Positions 54,392-64,000 of a stretch of DNA of 64,000 bases are shown here, in pieces. Position numbers and translations under genes: made by a program. The number at the start of each line of letters is the position of its first letter. Position 1 is the stretch's first letter. Location: the NCBI GenBank assembly GCA_033816765.1, contig CM066297.1:2164573-2228572 (forward strand). Direction: 5' to 3'. The notes beneath the pieces are model-generated. The model saw nothing but the letters and a program-made list of their open reading frames with translations. It ran no database searches and had not been told where the DNA came from. This DNA is from Nothopassalora personata (taxonomy: Eukaryota; Ascomycota; Dothideomycetes; Mycosphaerellales; Mycosphaerellaceae).

Positions 54392-56118
54392 CTAGTCCTT
54401 GTTTTCCTGTGGCTCGATAGTGGTTCCAGACACGATGGTAGCCCAACCAATCAACCGCCAGTGCTTTTCGATTCTTCGGCTAAGCGCGATCTTCTCACCG
54501 GTAGCAGTACAGGCTGGAGCAGTGAGCTGCAGTCTGGCAAGATCGGCCTTGACAGCCAGGACCTTGGCACCAGTTGCTGTGGAGCCAATGTTGACCATGA
54601 GTACTTCGTTTTTGGCGAGCTTGGCGACCTTGGCCTGCTTGCCGTCCGCAGTCTTTACGCCCAACAGTCGGCGGAGCAGGAAGTAGTTGACCTCGATCTC
54701 AGTATAGATCTCTGGAAGCTTGCCCTTCAGACCCAGCACGAAACCGACTAGACGATCAGCACGGCAGAGTGTTGGATCGATACGAGTACCGACACCAATG
54801 AGACCACCCGGCACAGCGAACTTGAGACTGTTGTTCTCGGCGAACAGTGACACGATCCGCGACAAAATTGGCTTGCACTGGATAGCACCCTTCTCGTCCT
54901 TGGAGACGATACCGGGCCTAATCTCAATCTCATCGCCAAGCTTGAGGATACCTGTGAGGATGGATCCACCAGCTACACCACCTTGCAGCTCGTCGATTTC
55001 AGAACCGGGCTTGTTGACGTCGAAGGAACGGATGACAATGAGGTGTGGGTCGTCCTGGAAGTTGCGAATGGGCACTGGTATTCTCGAGACCAACATCTCG
55101 TTGATAGCGTCGATGTTGAACTTAAGTTGTGCGGAGATGGGGACGATTGGAGAACCGTCGGCCACGGTGCCTCGGATGAATTTCCGAATGGACTCGAAAT
55201 GTTGTGCTGCGGCCTGCGAACAGTCAGTTATCACACTGCCTCAACAGCTCGTACTGGGCCTTGAGAGTATCGCAGTGATGAACCTACCTCCTCGCGCATG
55301 AGATCGACCTTGTTCTGGAGAATGACGATGTGTTGAAGCTTCATAATCTCGATAGCTGCCAGATGTTCTGATGTCTGTGGCTGTGGGCAAGTCTCGTTTC
55401 CTGCAATGAGTAGCAGCGCGGCATCCATGACCGCGGCTCCAGAAAGCATAGTGCTCATGAGAATATCGTGACCCGGGCAGTCAACGAATCTGGGAAGTGT
55501 TAGTATCACTCACTCACACGGCCCGAAATGCTGCAGCAGCAGATCCATCATGTCGCACGGCCGAGCCTCGTACCCCGGGAAGACTTACGAGACATGCCGA
55601 AGGAGTCGGTATTTGCCATCACAACCAGGCCGCTCGCAAGGTGGATCCACCTCCTTCTCGCTTTTGTAACTCCTGTAGCACGTAGGTCGTGGGCACTCCA
55701 CATTATCACACTTGTAGATCTTGGCATTGGCATAACCAAGCTTAATGGTGATGTTCCTCTCCAGCTCGTTCTTGAAGCGGACAGTTTGCACACCCGATAT
55801 CGCCTTCACCACCGTACTCTTCCCGTGAGCCACATGTCCTATTGTTCCAATGTTAATGGTTGCTTGGCGAGCGATGATCTCTGGAGAGAGAGGTGTGAGG
55901 GATGCCACATCGAGTGTCGCTGGGTCGGGTTGTTCTGGAAGGAACGGTTTTGCTGCTGCCGCTGCCGCTGCCGCATTGGTCTTCTTCAGTGCTGATCGTG
56001 GTGCTGCTGCTGGTCCTTTTGCTCGTGGTGCGGCGCCAGCATCGTCTGCCTGAGGCTCGAGGCCTGGAGACTGAGGAGGAGTGTCGTCGTCTGACGGATA
56101 ATCGCCGTTGGTCACCAT
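54392..56118 (-). CDS. gcd11: translation initiation factor eIF2 subunit gamma
   Basis: GTP-binding core of eIF2, delivering initiator Met-tRNA to the 40S subunit. Exons 56118-55589, 55489-55288 and 55213-54392, 517 aa. Introns are 99 bp (GTAAGT donor, ATACTAAC branch, CCCAG acceptor) and 74 bp (GTAGGT donor, CGCAG acceptor). Joins restore [12 protein letters not shown] and DLMREEAAAQHF. The P-loop is GHVAHGKST (94-102). A four-Cys zinc knuckle (C-x4-C-x15-18-C-x4-[11 protein letters not shown] following) sits in the switch region. DCPGH and QNKVDL are the other G motifs. Domain II/III blocks include [11 protein letters not shown] and VGTRIDP. The N-terminal 75 residues are an Ala/Pro-rich extension. 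Three exons are typical of ascomycetes. Confidence 0.96.
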
Positions 56119-56532
56119 GGTCGCGCGTCAAGGGTGGGTAGTAGGTGAAATGCACCTTCGTTGGCTTTTGGAGATGTCAAGTGGTGATGTGATGCCAGCT
56201 ATCCGTTTGCTGGCTGGTGGTATGACGGACTCTGGATATGAGCGATTGTTGGACGTGTATTGGGGGCAGTCAAAGTAATGATCCTCCTTCGTGAACAATA
56301 TCTCGACTTACAGTACGATGACTCTGAAGATTTGGCGGGGCGGAAGTTGCGCCGTTGGCCAAGATTTTGCGGGTCCGTACCAGAAGTATGGTGCGCGTGA
56401 AGCACGGTCCGCCTCCATCAAATCCGTCTATTTCCTAGGTGACGGACGTCAATATTCGATGCACGCCCACTAAGCTTACTGGGGTGTGCTTCACGCGCGC
56501 CGCCATACTTCTACACCTCCTCTAAAACTCTC
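56119..56532. other. eIF2-gamma promoter region with inverted repeat
   Basis: Upstream region of the eIF2-gamma gene. It contains the imperfect inverted repeat whose arms are 56382-56406 and 56486-56512. Confidence 0.5.
56382..56512. repeat. imperfect inverted repeat, ~26-bp arms
   Basis: The left arm AGAAGTATGG...CGTGAAGCAC reappears as its reverse complement at 56486-56512, with two extra bases in the middle. The spacer is about 80 bp. It could form a cruciform/hairpin or be a relic of a miniature element; no flanking duplication was identified. Confidence 0.6.
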
Positions 56533-57601
56533 ATGAATGGTCTGTGGCGACATGGCACTTCTGCCCTACATGCTGCAAGACTTCGAATAGCCTCCAGGGA
56601 CCATTGCTCTATTTTATATGGCATTCCATCCTTCAGGAGAGCATTTCATTGCTCGAAGCCACTGGGTGCAAAGCGTTGGACATCCGCAGAGCTCGACACG
56701 CTGACGCATCCTCAACAGGGCGGCAAAACATCAGCCCAAATCGCTGGGCTTCTTGCTAGTAGAAGTCAACAAGGCATACGGCATACCTTGGAGAGACTTC
56801 GTCGGAAATCGGGCTCGGAGCTCGCGTATCGTGTCAACAAGAAGTGCAACCCCCTTGCGGCTGCAGAGCAACAGATTCTGAAGAATGCCAAATCTGAGGC
56901 CATGCGTTGCAAAAAGCCGTAGACCTACTGCCAGGAAGGACAGTTCAGCAGCTGGGTTACTACTACTATAAGGCGCAGCTGGATCCATCAAAGCCACATG
57001 TTGTGCGTAAAGGCTGGTCATCGGCCGAGGACGCAAAATTACAGCACTAACGAGAGCAGCTTGGGCTCTCGTTTCCCAACATCTCAAAGCGGATAGGCCA
57101 CAGTGCAGAATCCGCCCAAATCGCTATGATCAGATCACGACAGTGGCGCAACGAGTCAAAAGAGCTTACCCTACAACATGGAGCCCGGAATCTGTCCATG
57201 AGCTGAATAGTATGCTATTGCGCGGTGTGTCCCGCTCGGATATCGCGACGCGGACAGGCAGGACGGAGGCCGCTGTGAAGAACAAGATATATCGTCTAAA
57301 GTATGAGGGAGAGAAAGCTAGCCCAGATGAGCGTCCCGCTCGTAGGTGGTCTGCAAAAGATATCGAGCGCTTACGCACGTCTGTCATGGAAGGCCAACGA
57401 TATGGGAGTACAGCCGCGCAGCTGAAACGATTGGTGACAGCTGTCCAGATCAAGATACGGGATCTAGGTCTCGCTTCACGCTGCCGAAATTTACGGAGCA
57501 CTAACACAAAGACACAGCAACGATATGGTCTTGGCTTTGAGCACCCGCTTACCATGCAATACTGCCTGGTGCCTTTACAGCCGGCAGCCCTTTGTACTTG
57601 A
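56533..57601 (+). pseudogene. Myb/SANT-like DNA-binding gene, decayed
   Basis: Three blocks of Myb/SANT-like repeats are read in different frames. Block 1 is 56533-56922 (AKRWTSAELDTLTHPQQGGKTSAQIAGLL…). Block 2 is ~56905-57130 in another frame (KGWSSAEDAKLQH, stop, then LSFPNISKRIGHSAESAQ). Block 3 is 57143-57601 (TTWSPESVHELNSMLLRGVSRSDIATRTGRTEAAVKNKI, then ARRWSAKDIERLRT). The repeated W-(S/T)-x-E/K…I…R…A pattern is clear in all three. There is at least one frame change near 56900, one near 57140, and an in-frame TAA at ~57048, with no introns that repair them. The N-terminus of block 1 is Arg-rich, reminiscent of a mitochondrial presequence. Probably a pseudogene. Confidence 0.55.
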
Positions 57602-57740
57602 GGATCGAAGCTGTATTCAGCTCGCATGGTTAGGTGCGATGATGATTCTCCTGGATATCGTCTTGTATACAAGAGTTATGGGCTTGCAGACTACAAAAAC
57701 GCTGCATTGTTGATCTAGACCTGTGCGACAAGACATGCTG

Positions 57741-59321
57741 CTACTTCGCGTCGCCCAATTGACATTGGGTTCTCGACCGAACTTGGTCCTTCTTGGCTAC
57801 CAAATACCACGTTACCGCAATAGACGCAATGGCTCCGGCAAGCAGCCCTATTGACACGGAATAGCTGACCTTGTAGCTCGGTCCAAACTTCGGTTGATAC
57901 ACTTGCGGGCCAAGTATACCGTTGAACTGGGCCGCAGCATTTGTCAAGCCTATCGTCAATCCAGCAGCTGTCGTTCCATGCGCGACTCGAATACGTTCTG
58001 GCCAAAGGATCGGATAGATGCAGATCGAGCAGGCAGTCGCCAATGTCACCAGCACATACTTGGCGATCGAATGGTTCACGACGATCAAAATGATGTAGCA
58101 GATCATAGTGAGAACTTCCAGTATCATGGCTGCGATCCATGGGCGAAGTTTCTGACGCTGAATGGTCCAGCCGATCAATACCAAGCATGTACAGCCGAAG
58201 GCGTATGTCGGCATTGTGAGTAGTTGCGAGACGGCAGAGCCGGTCAATCCGAGCTCGAAGATGACTGTTGGCAGCACTTTCTGGACGCCCCACCCGCCAA
58301 TGGCATGGAATATCCAAATCAATGTGAAGGTGGCTGTCGTCGGCTCCGTGAACATGGCCTTGACCTGCTCGGTGTTCCAGGTCTTGGCGGTGGCTGATGG
58401 CTGGGTCTTGGGCAGATTGTCTATGATCGTGCGCCTCTCGTCCTCGGTCAAGAAGTTGGCCGTCTCAGGGTAGTTCGGCAGCATGAAGTAGGTATACACG
58501 CCGCAAAGAATGGCTGGAATGCCTTCGAGGATGAAGACCCATCTACGAGCTCGCGATCAGCATTGTATCAACTTCCGGACTTGAATCACTTACCGCCATC
58601 CTGCCAGGTTGCCAACGCCATTCATATACGAGATTGCAAACGCCAACAGACCGCTGATCGTACCAGAGAACTGTCCGCACGCATAGAAGAAAGCAATACG
58701 CAGTGGCGTGCTCTTTGCTGGGTACCAGAAGCTGAGGTGGTACAGGACACCAGGGTAGTATCCTGCCTCTGCAAGACCAAGCAAGAACCGCGTGGCCAGG
58801 ATACCAGCATAATTCCGTGTCGCTCCTTGACACATCGAGATAATACCTAAGCTAATATCAGCACATCTTCCCACGAGTTTCAACGGGGTACACTCACCCC
58901 AAGTCACCATGATCCTCGACATCCACACAGAAGGCGAGAAGTGCTTCAAGAGCATCGTCGAAGCCGGCTCAGCGAACATGTACGGATAATAGAAGATCGA
59001 CAAGACCCAAGCCCACTGCTCACTGTTCAGGTTGCCAAGCTGCTGCTTGATGCCATCTCCCTCCTCGACGTTGATGATGGCAGTGTTGGTAATGTTGCTA
59101 ACATGAATCCGCATGATCAGATATACGAACGAGTACCACAGCAAGATACGCTTATCAGCTTTGCGGTATGCTGCTTTGGCCGTGATGTTGTCGACATCTC
59201 GTTGTGACTCGGCACGGGACGCGATCTCTGAGACTCCGAGATCTTTCGTTTCGAGATTGCTGCTGGAGCTGGACTTGGAGGTCGTTGTCGTCATGGTTGC
59301 TCGGGTACGATGAGTGAGCAC
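57741..59321 (-). CDS. MFS transporter, anion:cation symporter (Dal5/allantoate permease-like)
   Basis: Three exons (59321-58898, 58846-58594, 58542-57741) give 492 aa; both introns are 51 bp and well formed (GTGAGT and GTAAGT donors). Joins restore VTWGIISMCQGATRN and LAGWRWVFILEGIPA. The family pattern is visible: DKRILLWYSFVYLIMRI in TM1, LATRFLLGLAEAGYYPGVLY-type TM4-5 region, GWRWVFILEG after TM6, FLTEDERR in the central loop, and VAHGTTAAGLTIGLTNAAAQFNGILGPQVYQP in TM11. Substrates of relatives include allantoate, nicotinate, biotin and small peptides; not assignable here. The N-terminal Thr/Ser-rich tail is cytosolic. Start may be Met 59321 or 59294. Divergent from the neighbouring oxygenase. 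Confidence 0.88.
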
Positions 59322-59996
59322 AACCTCCGTAGAGTGTTACCTTCGACGATACCTGCATATATGGACAGTCGCCTTCGTCACTACTCAACCTCGCCATCTG
59401 CTAGCCAAGAAGATCCCGCCTGTACTCGGCATTTTTACAGCCGTTGAATCCACATAAGGTCGTGGCGTCCCTGCGAGAAGTGTGCTCGACACGGGTCTAC
59501 AGTCTTGCAACATGGTCCTTGACGGCATTCCGGCAGGAAGGTATCTCGACAGGCAGCATCTGCTCGGCCAATAGCATCGACTCTGTTGAGTCGTGCTCAG
59601 TGGTTTTCCGCCTCATCGACGTATGGTAGGTCATCACAAATCAATCCGCGTGTCAACCATGTGGCAGAAGGATTGATCGGTGCTATCACGCAATATGCAG
59701 AGCACAATCGTGCTTGAGCACGTGATCTCAAGGTATGTTACACTGCCACAGTTACCTGATTGGGAGCAAGCGCCACATGCTGCTCTCCACTACGTCCACG
59801 GTACGTATCTCAACAAGCGGCTGCAGTTTGCTATGAGGGGCACTACGGCTGCTCGGCCAGTGTTGCGATGTTGTGATACATGTTAATATTTACTAGGATG
59901 GTGGTTCCAATCTGAACTTTCATCTACTTTTGACTATCATCTGTCGACTTCATCTTAGCTCTTCACTATATACAACCTCGTCCGGACGCCTCTAGT
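59322..59996. promoter_or_regulatory. divergent promoter between transporter and oxygenase
   Basis: This 675-bp segment lies between the two divergent start codons. Around 59740-59845 a plus-strand frame reads WEQAPHAALHYVHGTYLNKRLQF, faintly like the conserved W-x-A-x-R-x-L-R-Y-L-x-G-T block after the copia RT. It may be a small transposon scar. No promoter motif assigned. Confidence 0.4.
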
Positions 59997-61243
59997 ATGG
60001 CTACTGAAACGCAGACTGTTCCATCGCGGACTTTGCCAACGTATCAACAAGCTGCAGAGTCCAAGCATGAACGTAAGTCCATCAAGCCAATTTGAAGCCA
60101 GCGTTTTGACAGTCGCAGTGGATTGGGCAGATCTAGTCACTCTCGACCTTCGTCAGTTCGACGAACCAGGAGGCAAACAAAAGCTAGCCCAACAGCTCGC
60201 TGACGCAGTCCACAATGTCGGCTTCTTTTACGTAGGTCATGATCCTCCCATGCTCTGGCCAATCTCTGACTCCTCCAGATCACCGGCTTCCCCCTGAGCC
60301 AAGACGAAATCGACCAACAATTCGCCATCGGCAAGGAACTCTTCGCCCTCCCCGACTCCGAAAAGCTACCACACCGCGCAGACCTAGAAAATGGCCACTA
60401 CTCCGGCTACCGCCCAAAGGGCACAATCGAACTCTTCCCGGGCCTGCGCGACAATGTCGAAATGTACAACATCTTCAAACACCTCCCCGAACTGGAGCGC
60501 AGCCATCCAGCCATCATCCACGAGAACCGGCCCGCAATCGAGAAATTCCAACGTGTAGTCGCCGAAGACATCGTCCAAAAACTCCTGACCCTCATCTCCA
60601 TCGTCCTCGAACTCCCCGAGGACTCCCTCTCCAACGGCCACCAGTACTCCGACCTCTCGGACTGCCATCTGCGGTACATGATCTACCGCGCCAGGACGCC
60701 CGAGGAGAACGCCCGATTTCAAAACATCTACTCCCGCGGACACACGGATTTCGGAACTCTCACCTTGCTCTTCAGACAGCCGATCGCGGCGCTGCAGGTT
60801 CTGATGCCGGACGGGACCTGGAAGTGGGTCAAGCCGTATCCGGGGAGTATCACTGTGAATATTGCGGATGTGTTGCAGTTCTGGACGGGGGGGTATCTCA
60901 AGTCGAGTGTGCACAGGGTGCATGCGCCGCCGGAGGATCAGGCGCATTTGGATAGACTTGGGCTGTTGTACTTCCTACGGTAAGGGAAGAAGGAAGGGGT
61001 GGGTGAACCGGGTTGAAGTGGGCTGACGAAGCTTATAGACCAGCACATGATCTTGATCTGAAGATTGTTGACAGTCCGCTTTTAAAGCGATTGGGGCTGA
61101 AGAAGGACGGGGATGAAGGGGCTGGGATTAAGGCAGGTGATTGGGTTCGGACGAGAGTTAAGCAGAATCAGGACAAGGCTGTTGATGGCGGGAGGAAGGA
61201 GAAGGAGGTGCTTGGAGGTGTGAAGGTGAAGTATTATGATTGA
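59997..61243 (+). CDS. 2-oxoglutarate/Fe(II)-dependent oxygenase (isopenicillin-N-synthase-like)
   Basis: Four exons (59997-60072, 60113-60231, 60279-60979, 61039-61243) encode 366 aa; introns are 40, 47 and 59 bp. The N-terminal DIOX_N part contains VDWADLVTLDL and AVHNVGFFY|ITGFPLS. The catalytic domain has the iron ligands H220 and D222 in GHTDFGTLTLL and H277 in KSSVHRVHAP. The usual 2OG-binding R-x-S is replaced by a D-R-L-G-L-L-Y-F context, so the 2OG contact is uncertain. The C-terminus is a Lys-rich extension ending KVKYYD. Relatives modify small molecules, including secondary metabolites and nucleobase-like compounds. Divergence from a Dal5-type transporter hints at a catabolic pair, but this is inference. 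Confidence 0.87.
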
Positions 61244-62459
61244 TGGCCATTAGTTGCGCTGGGTACCTACTTTTGCAAATAAGGAGACATACGCAAGACA
61301 GCGACCCTGGATTAGCTCATGGAGTTGCCCATCGTTATGGTAATGTGGCAAGATGAATACGACACGACAAAACGACAGCCCTTGGCTCAATGGTGAAGCT
61401 GCAGCCTAGAAGCAGTAGAGACGTGGTCGTCTTTATTTCTTCTGACACCTGTGCTCTCATGGATATTCCACCAGAGTGTGACGCCCTACCACACAACCAA
61501 AGCCCATCGTCGAAAGTCCCATCAGTTTAACGGATGTGTTCACCTTCATAAATCTCTTTTTTGCGTGTGGTCGTGATCCTTGTCACATGCCCCCTCGATC
61601 GATCCTTTCAAATTACACAGACGAGCCGAAACTTGCTCCCTTCAACGATCGTCACAGAGTAATCGAGGCATCGTTTCATGCCCATGCGTAGTGGTGGAAC
61701 GGTAAGGCGCTGGACTGTTTAACCGACATGGCGACCACTGTGCCATGTTTGGAGCACCTGCGGGTTACAACTCATCGACCTGTGGCGATTGTTGCAAACC
61801 CTTGCTTGCCCCTCTGAACAACGTTGTTTCGATAGTTAACGGAACGGCAGAAATTGCCAGGTGGGTGATCATCCACCCATATCATTGAGGAGTGTAGTTT
61901 GTGCAATTGCAAGCAGATGCATAAATTGTACTGAGCGTTATGACCACCAATGCAATGGGCCTGCTGTCGCCGTATCAGTATTCAAGCACGGGAGCCTCAT
62001 CATCCTCTGAAGGTGGGTGAATCAATGAGATCGGCCCACTGTGAGCCACAGGAGCAGTCTGGCTGCCATCAGTTCATTTCATTCAAAGTTCTTCACCACA
62101 TAAGCTCTCACAGCAATTGACAATTTGGTATCGTACACACTTCCCGAGTGGTCCCAAAGTATTTGCCTGCTCCAACCCTTCCAGAACTCCACCAAGCTTC
62201 ATGTCTCTCATACAATCCTTCAGAACGCTTAGCGAATGTGATGTGTAAATGCGCAGTTCCGTCGCTGGTTCCAGCATCTGTTCGTAATTTCGTGACATTT
62301 CTTGTCTTCCATTTTCGACTCGAAATCCAGTGCTCCTTCTCTCCGCGTTTTTCGCGTTAATCCTCATACACGATCCGTACTCCGGCCAAGCAAAGTAAGA
62401 GACAATGTCGTCCTCGATAGTCGTATCATCCAAGTAAGTTCCATATCGGGAGGAAGTAC
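61244..62459. other. intergenic between convergent genes
   Basis: Contains the 3' regions of the oxygenase and of the disordered-protein gene. A minus-strand frame of 116 codons (62083-62433) directly follows the latter and has no domain. A tRNA-like stretch lies at ~61684-61790. Confidence 0.45.
61684..61790 (+). pseudogene. degenerate tRNA-Asn(GTT)-like sequence
   Basis: The stretch has a box-A-like CGTAGTGGT, a GGTAAGGCGC…GACTGTTTAAC segment resembling the D-arm/anticodon arm of fungal tRNA-Asn (GACTGTTAATC), and a weak box B (GGGTTACAACTC) about 50 bp later. An extra T in the anticodon loop and no clean acceptor stem argue against a working tRNA. An intron-bearing tRNA is a less likely alternative. 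Confidence 0.22.
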
Positions 62460-63387
62460 TCAGTCCATGTAGAAGTCGCCCTTCAGGATGCGTTCCTGGA
62501 AGTGATCCGGTCGTACCTGCTCCTTAGGCTTGGGCATCTCGCGGGCGGGTGGCTCCATGACAGCGACGCTCGCTGCTCTTCCATGCGCTGCACGTGGAGA
62601 TCCAGCTTGGCCGCCAGTAGGACCACCACTAAAGCTGCCCATGCCTCCTACTATCGAGCTACGTTGAGCACGAGTGCGGAAGTTCTCGGACCAGTCGAAG
62701 CCTTCAGATGAGCCTGTTCAGAAGTATGGTCAGTACGAGTTCAAGAGCACGGAGAGAATTGGCGATATGACGACAAAAGGGATGCGAAGTCGTTCGCAGC
62801 GAAGACAAACCTCGACCCTTGACATCTCGGGCAGAGATCGTCCCGTTGTTTTTGGCTTGCAGTGTGCCATTTGAAGATGCAGAAGTAGGGTTCTGCCCAC
62901 CATTCTGTCCATTGCCAGGCGGCGTATTGCCTCCTCCAGTGCGTACACTTTGCAATGCCTTTGCGCCAAAGCTCATCCGTCGTGCGAAGGGTGTCTGAGG
63001 GGTTGGGTTCGGGCCAGCAGGCTCGTCCTCGATTGCCGACTCGTCGATACTGTCACTGCCGGCAGTGCCATAGCTGTCACGGCGGCTGTTGTAGGATCCG
63101 AAGGGAGAGGTCGAATTCGGTGAGCCAGACAGGCCCAGCGTCGTGAGAGACAAGCGCCGGCGTTGTGCTTGGGCGGCTGCGGTGGTGATCGGGCCTGGGT
63201 ATGAGTTGTTGGGGAACTGCTGAGAGTCGCCATTGTTGCTCGTATTGGCGTCTCTTGTACTGGCCGATCGCGACACGCTGCCGCGATGACCGCCAAACAG
63301 ACTGGCGAACGTCTCGCCTGCGAAGGAGGAGCGGCGTTGGTGCTGGGAAGGCGAGGCAGGTGGGTTGTTGTTCTCGTCGTTCGACAT
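62460..63387 (-). CDS. conserved fungal intrinsically disordered protein (RRMSFGA / ERILKGDFYMD type)
   Basis: Two exons (63387-62811, 62713-62460) give 276 aa; the 97-bp intron (GTTTGT donor, ACAG acceptor) splits a Gly codon and restores KGRGSSEGFDWSE. Composition is Ser/Asn/Gly-rich and disordered. Recognisable short conserved motifs are QRRRLSLTTLGL, ARRMSFGAKALQSVRTGGG, GFDWSENFRTRAQRSS and the C-terminus PDHFQERILKGDFYMD. The RRxSF-type sites look like basophilic kinase (PKA-like) phosphorylation sites. Function is not known to me. The family is recurrent in ascomycetes. Confidence 0.8.
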
Positions 63388-63427
63388 GGTGGCCGTTATC
63401 GTGTTAGCTCGTCGGAGGGGTGGAGCG

Positions 63428-63465
<38 letters not shown>

Positions 63466-64000
63466 AATCCTTAATGTCCCGAGGAACAGTCGAAGGGGGG
63501 AGACTGAAACTGGCGGCAGTCCTTATGGTCGACAACGCTCGGAGTGATGCCTTCTCTTGTCGGCGATACACAGCAGCTTGTACAAGGTCGCGGTAGGAAC
63601 AGCGGGAGTTGCTGACGCCAGTCGAAGTATCCCTCGCCGTGGGATCGTAAGGCAAACAAAAGTCGTCACCACAGATGACAGCTACAAGAATCTTCTCTGC
63701 AAGGCGTCTCTTTCTGCAATCTTCAGGCGGGCAATGCGTCGCTCGATGCCGGTGGTGGTTGGAGGAGAACAGCAGTTGTCGGTGGTGTCGTCGTAAATAG
63801 ACGGAAGGTGCTCGCGGCCCAGGCCATCGTGCATGGCACTATGCCTTTAGCGCGGCCGTTATCGCGGGGTAGTGGAGACAAAGGCCAGGATAGGTCTGGA
63901 CGAAAAGCTTGAGCAGCGGTACGGGACACGAAAACACGACATTTTTGATTCTTTCTTTGTCGCGACACCACTTGACCTCCACATCCACAAAGGGCCCACC
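63388..64000. other. upstream region of the disordered-protein gene; window end
   Basis: Starts with a compound TG/GA microsatellite (about 63429-63464), probably in the 5' UTR of the minus-strand gene. Remaining short frames show no domain. A gene cut by the window end cannot be excluded. Confidence 0.45.
63429..63464. repeat. compound (TG)n(AG)n microsatellite
   Basis: About seven TG units are followed by about eleven GA units, 40-75 bp upstream of the start codon at 63387 (minus strand). Confidence 0.88.

Overview
The window is nuclear DNA of a filamentous ascomycete. Genes are intron-poor, with 40-99 bp GT-AG introns (GTATGT/GTAAGT donors, CTAAC/CTGAT-type branch sites) and short intergenic spaces. 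Fungus-specific regulators (VelB, HxB) are present. Retroelements carry C-to-T changes confined to the CpA/TpG context, the signature of repeat-induced point mutation (RIP). The gene set suggests a dothideomycete, possibly Mycosphaerellales; that placement is inference. Layout: 1.4-24.7 kb is a euchromatic arm with CYM1 (mitochondrial presequence protease), a taxilin, the AP-3 delta subunit, velB (velvet regulator), hxB (molybdenum cofactor sulfurase), then two decayed loci: an SRPK-like kinase pseudogene and a frameshifted RING-type gene. 24.7-39.4 kb is one composite retrotransposon block. The outer element is a Ty1/copia-type element with 249-bp LTRs and a perfect 5-bp target-site duplication (GGTCG). 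Inside it lie a solo LTR (TSD CTCGC), a small non-autonomous LTR element with two identical 161-bp LTRs carrying six 79-bp tandem repeats, and a minus-strand Ty3/gypsy chromovirus with 197-bp LTRs (TSD CTTAT). The copia and gypsy parts are heavily RIP-mutated; the small element is not, so it is the youngest. 39.6-64 kb is again gene-dense: an MFS sugar transporter whose start codon lies 212 bp from the retroelement edge, a sulfotransferase-like protein, PNO1, proteasome beta-6, a Cys-rich single-pass membrane protein, a mitoribosomal SOD-fold protein, a zinc-finger protein with a 19-bp first exon, phosphomannomutase, eIF2-gamma, a decayed Myb/SANT-like gene, a Dal5-type anion transporter divergent from a 2-oxoglutarate/Fe(II) oxygenase, and a disordered fungal protein. 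Most genes are independent housekeeping loci; no biosynthetic cluster is evident. The most unusual content is in the retroelement block. The chromovirus carries an antisense gene of about 245 codons between its pol and 3' LTR, with three canonical spliceosomal introns; its frame is broken only by TAG codons. The copia element carries an additional sense-strand, Lys-rich reading frame between pol and its 3' LTR. That frame can be followed across the nested gypsy insertion.
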